Shown here: positions 63,921 through 64,000 of the stretch, piece by piece
How the letters are laid out: the number at the start of each line of letters is the position of its first letter
How positions within the stretch are numbered: position 1 is the stretch's first letter
Source: Jannaschia seohaensis
GTDB lineage: Bacteria; Pseudomonadota; Alphaproteobacteria; Rhodobacterales; Rhodobacteraceae
NCBI RefSeq assembly: GCF_900116765.1
Contig: NZ_UETC01000004.1
Coordinates: forward strand, 270,801 to 334,800
DNA length: 64,000 nt
Direction: 5' to 3'
Made by a program: the position numbers and the translations under genes
The notes under the pieces: model-generated
The model's database searches: none
Told to the model about the DNA's origin: nothing
Seen by the model: only the letters and a program-made list of their open reading frames with translations

Positions 63921-64000
63921 GCTACCTGAAGTGCGACTTTCCTGTGGGTCGAGGGTAGGGCTGTCGGGCTCCGATCTCGATCATCTTCTGTGCGAAGACC

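Overview
The window looks like the chromosome of a GC-rich alphaproteobacterium of the Rhodobacteraceae (roseobacter/Rhodobacter) type. The family-level call rests on protein character and gene order: rplU-rpmA-obgE-proB-proA, trkA-trkH-hfq-hflX, rpsB-tsf, split cobS/cobT near dnaJ-like and bolA genes, a membrane-free PhoR beside long-form PstC/PstA, and a LuxI/LuxR pair. No database search was possible, so genus is left open.

Layout. Positions 1-20.6 kb are accessory DNA: an endonuclease/exonuclease/phosphatase gene running off the left edge, an IS3 scar, a two-domain cold-shock protein, a quorum-sensing cluster (luxR-luxI plus a divergent stand-alone autoinducer-binding protein), then a patchwork of IS630, IS3 and IS5 scars. 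From about 6.2 kb comes a decayed integrative element (primase-like gene, broken DUF3987 gene, two small HTH proteins, an apparently intact tyrosine recombinase). At 11.6-19.9 kb is a tightly overlapping four-gene operon that I read as a complete type I Zorya anti-phage system: zorA (MotA-like with a very long helical tail), zorB (MotB/OmpA-like), zorC (EH-signature protein) and zorD (SNF2-type helicase). The island ends with another IS5 scar and a tRNA-Ser(CGA) gene whose 3' end faces it. Two different pairs of direct repeats bracket the Zorya block.

From 20.7 to about 50 kb the genes are mostly core: a DUF2059 periplasmic protein, rplU-rpmA, a LysE exporter and a GNAT enzyme, obgE-proB-proA, a PLP sulfur-amino-acid enzyme, the phosphate cluster phoR-[PHO box]-pstSCAB-phoU-phoB, the potassium cluster trkA-trkH, then hfq-hflX, a SYLF-domain lipoprotein, rpsB-tsf, cobT, a TAXI-type binding protein, cobS, a broken DUF2235 gene, a J-domain protein, bolA, and two DUF4177 paralogues.

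From 53.5 kb to the end lies a xylose locus: xylB, a ROK-family repressor facing it and divergent from xylA, a secreted FG-GAP (CRTAC1-like) protein, then xylF-xylH-xylG (ABC importer), a small DUF3329-like membrane protein and a ruined GH13 alpha-glucosidase gene. The xylA and xylF promoters share a TTGACA-overlapping palindromic motif that is a likely operator for the ROK repressor. In both ABC operons (pst and xyl) the binding-protein gene is separated from its permease gene by strong consecutive hairpins.

I did not find a clearly undescribed system. The best candidates for new biology are the architecture of this Zorya operon (long ZorC, coiled-coil insert in ZorB, an apparent Asp at the ZorC EH glutamate), the nested repeats that frame it, and the HTH-less LuxR-type protein opposite luxR.
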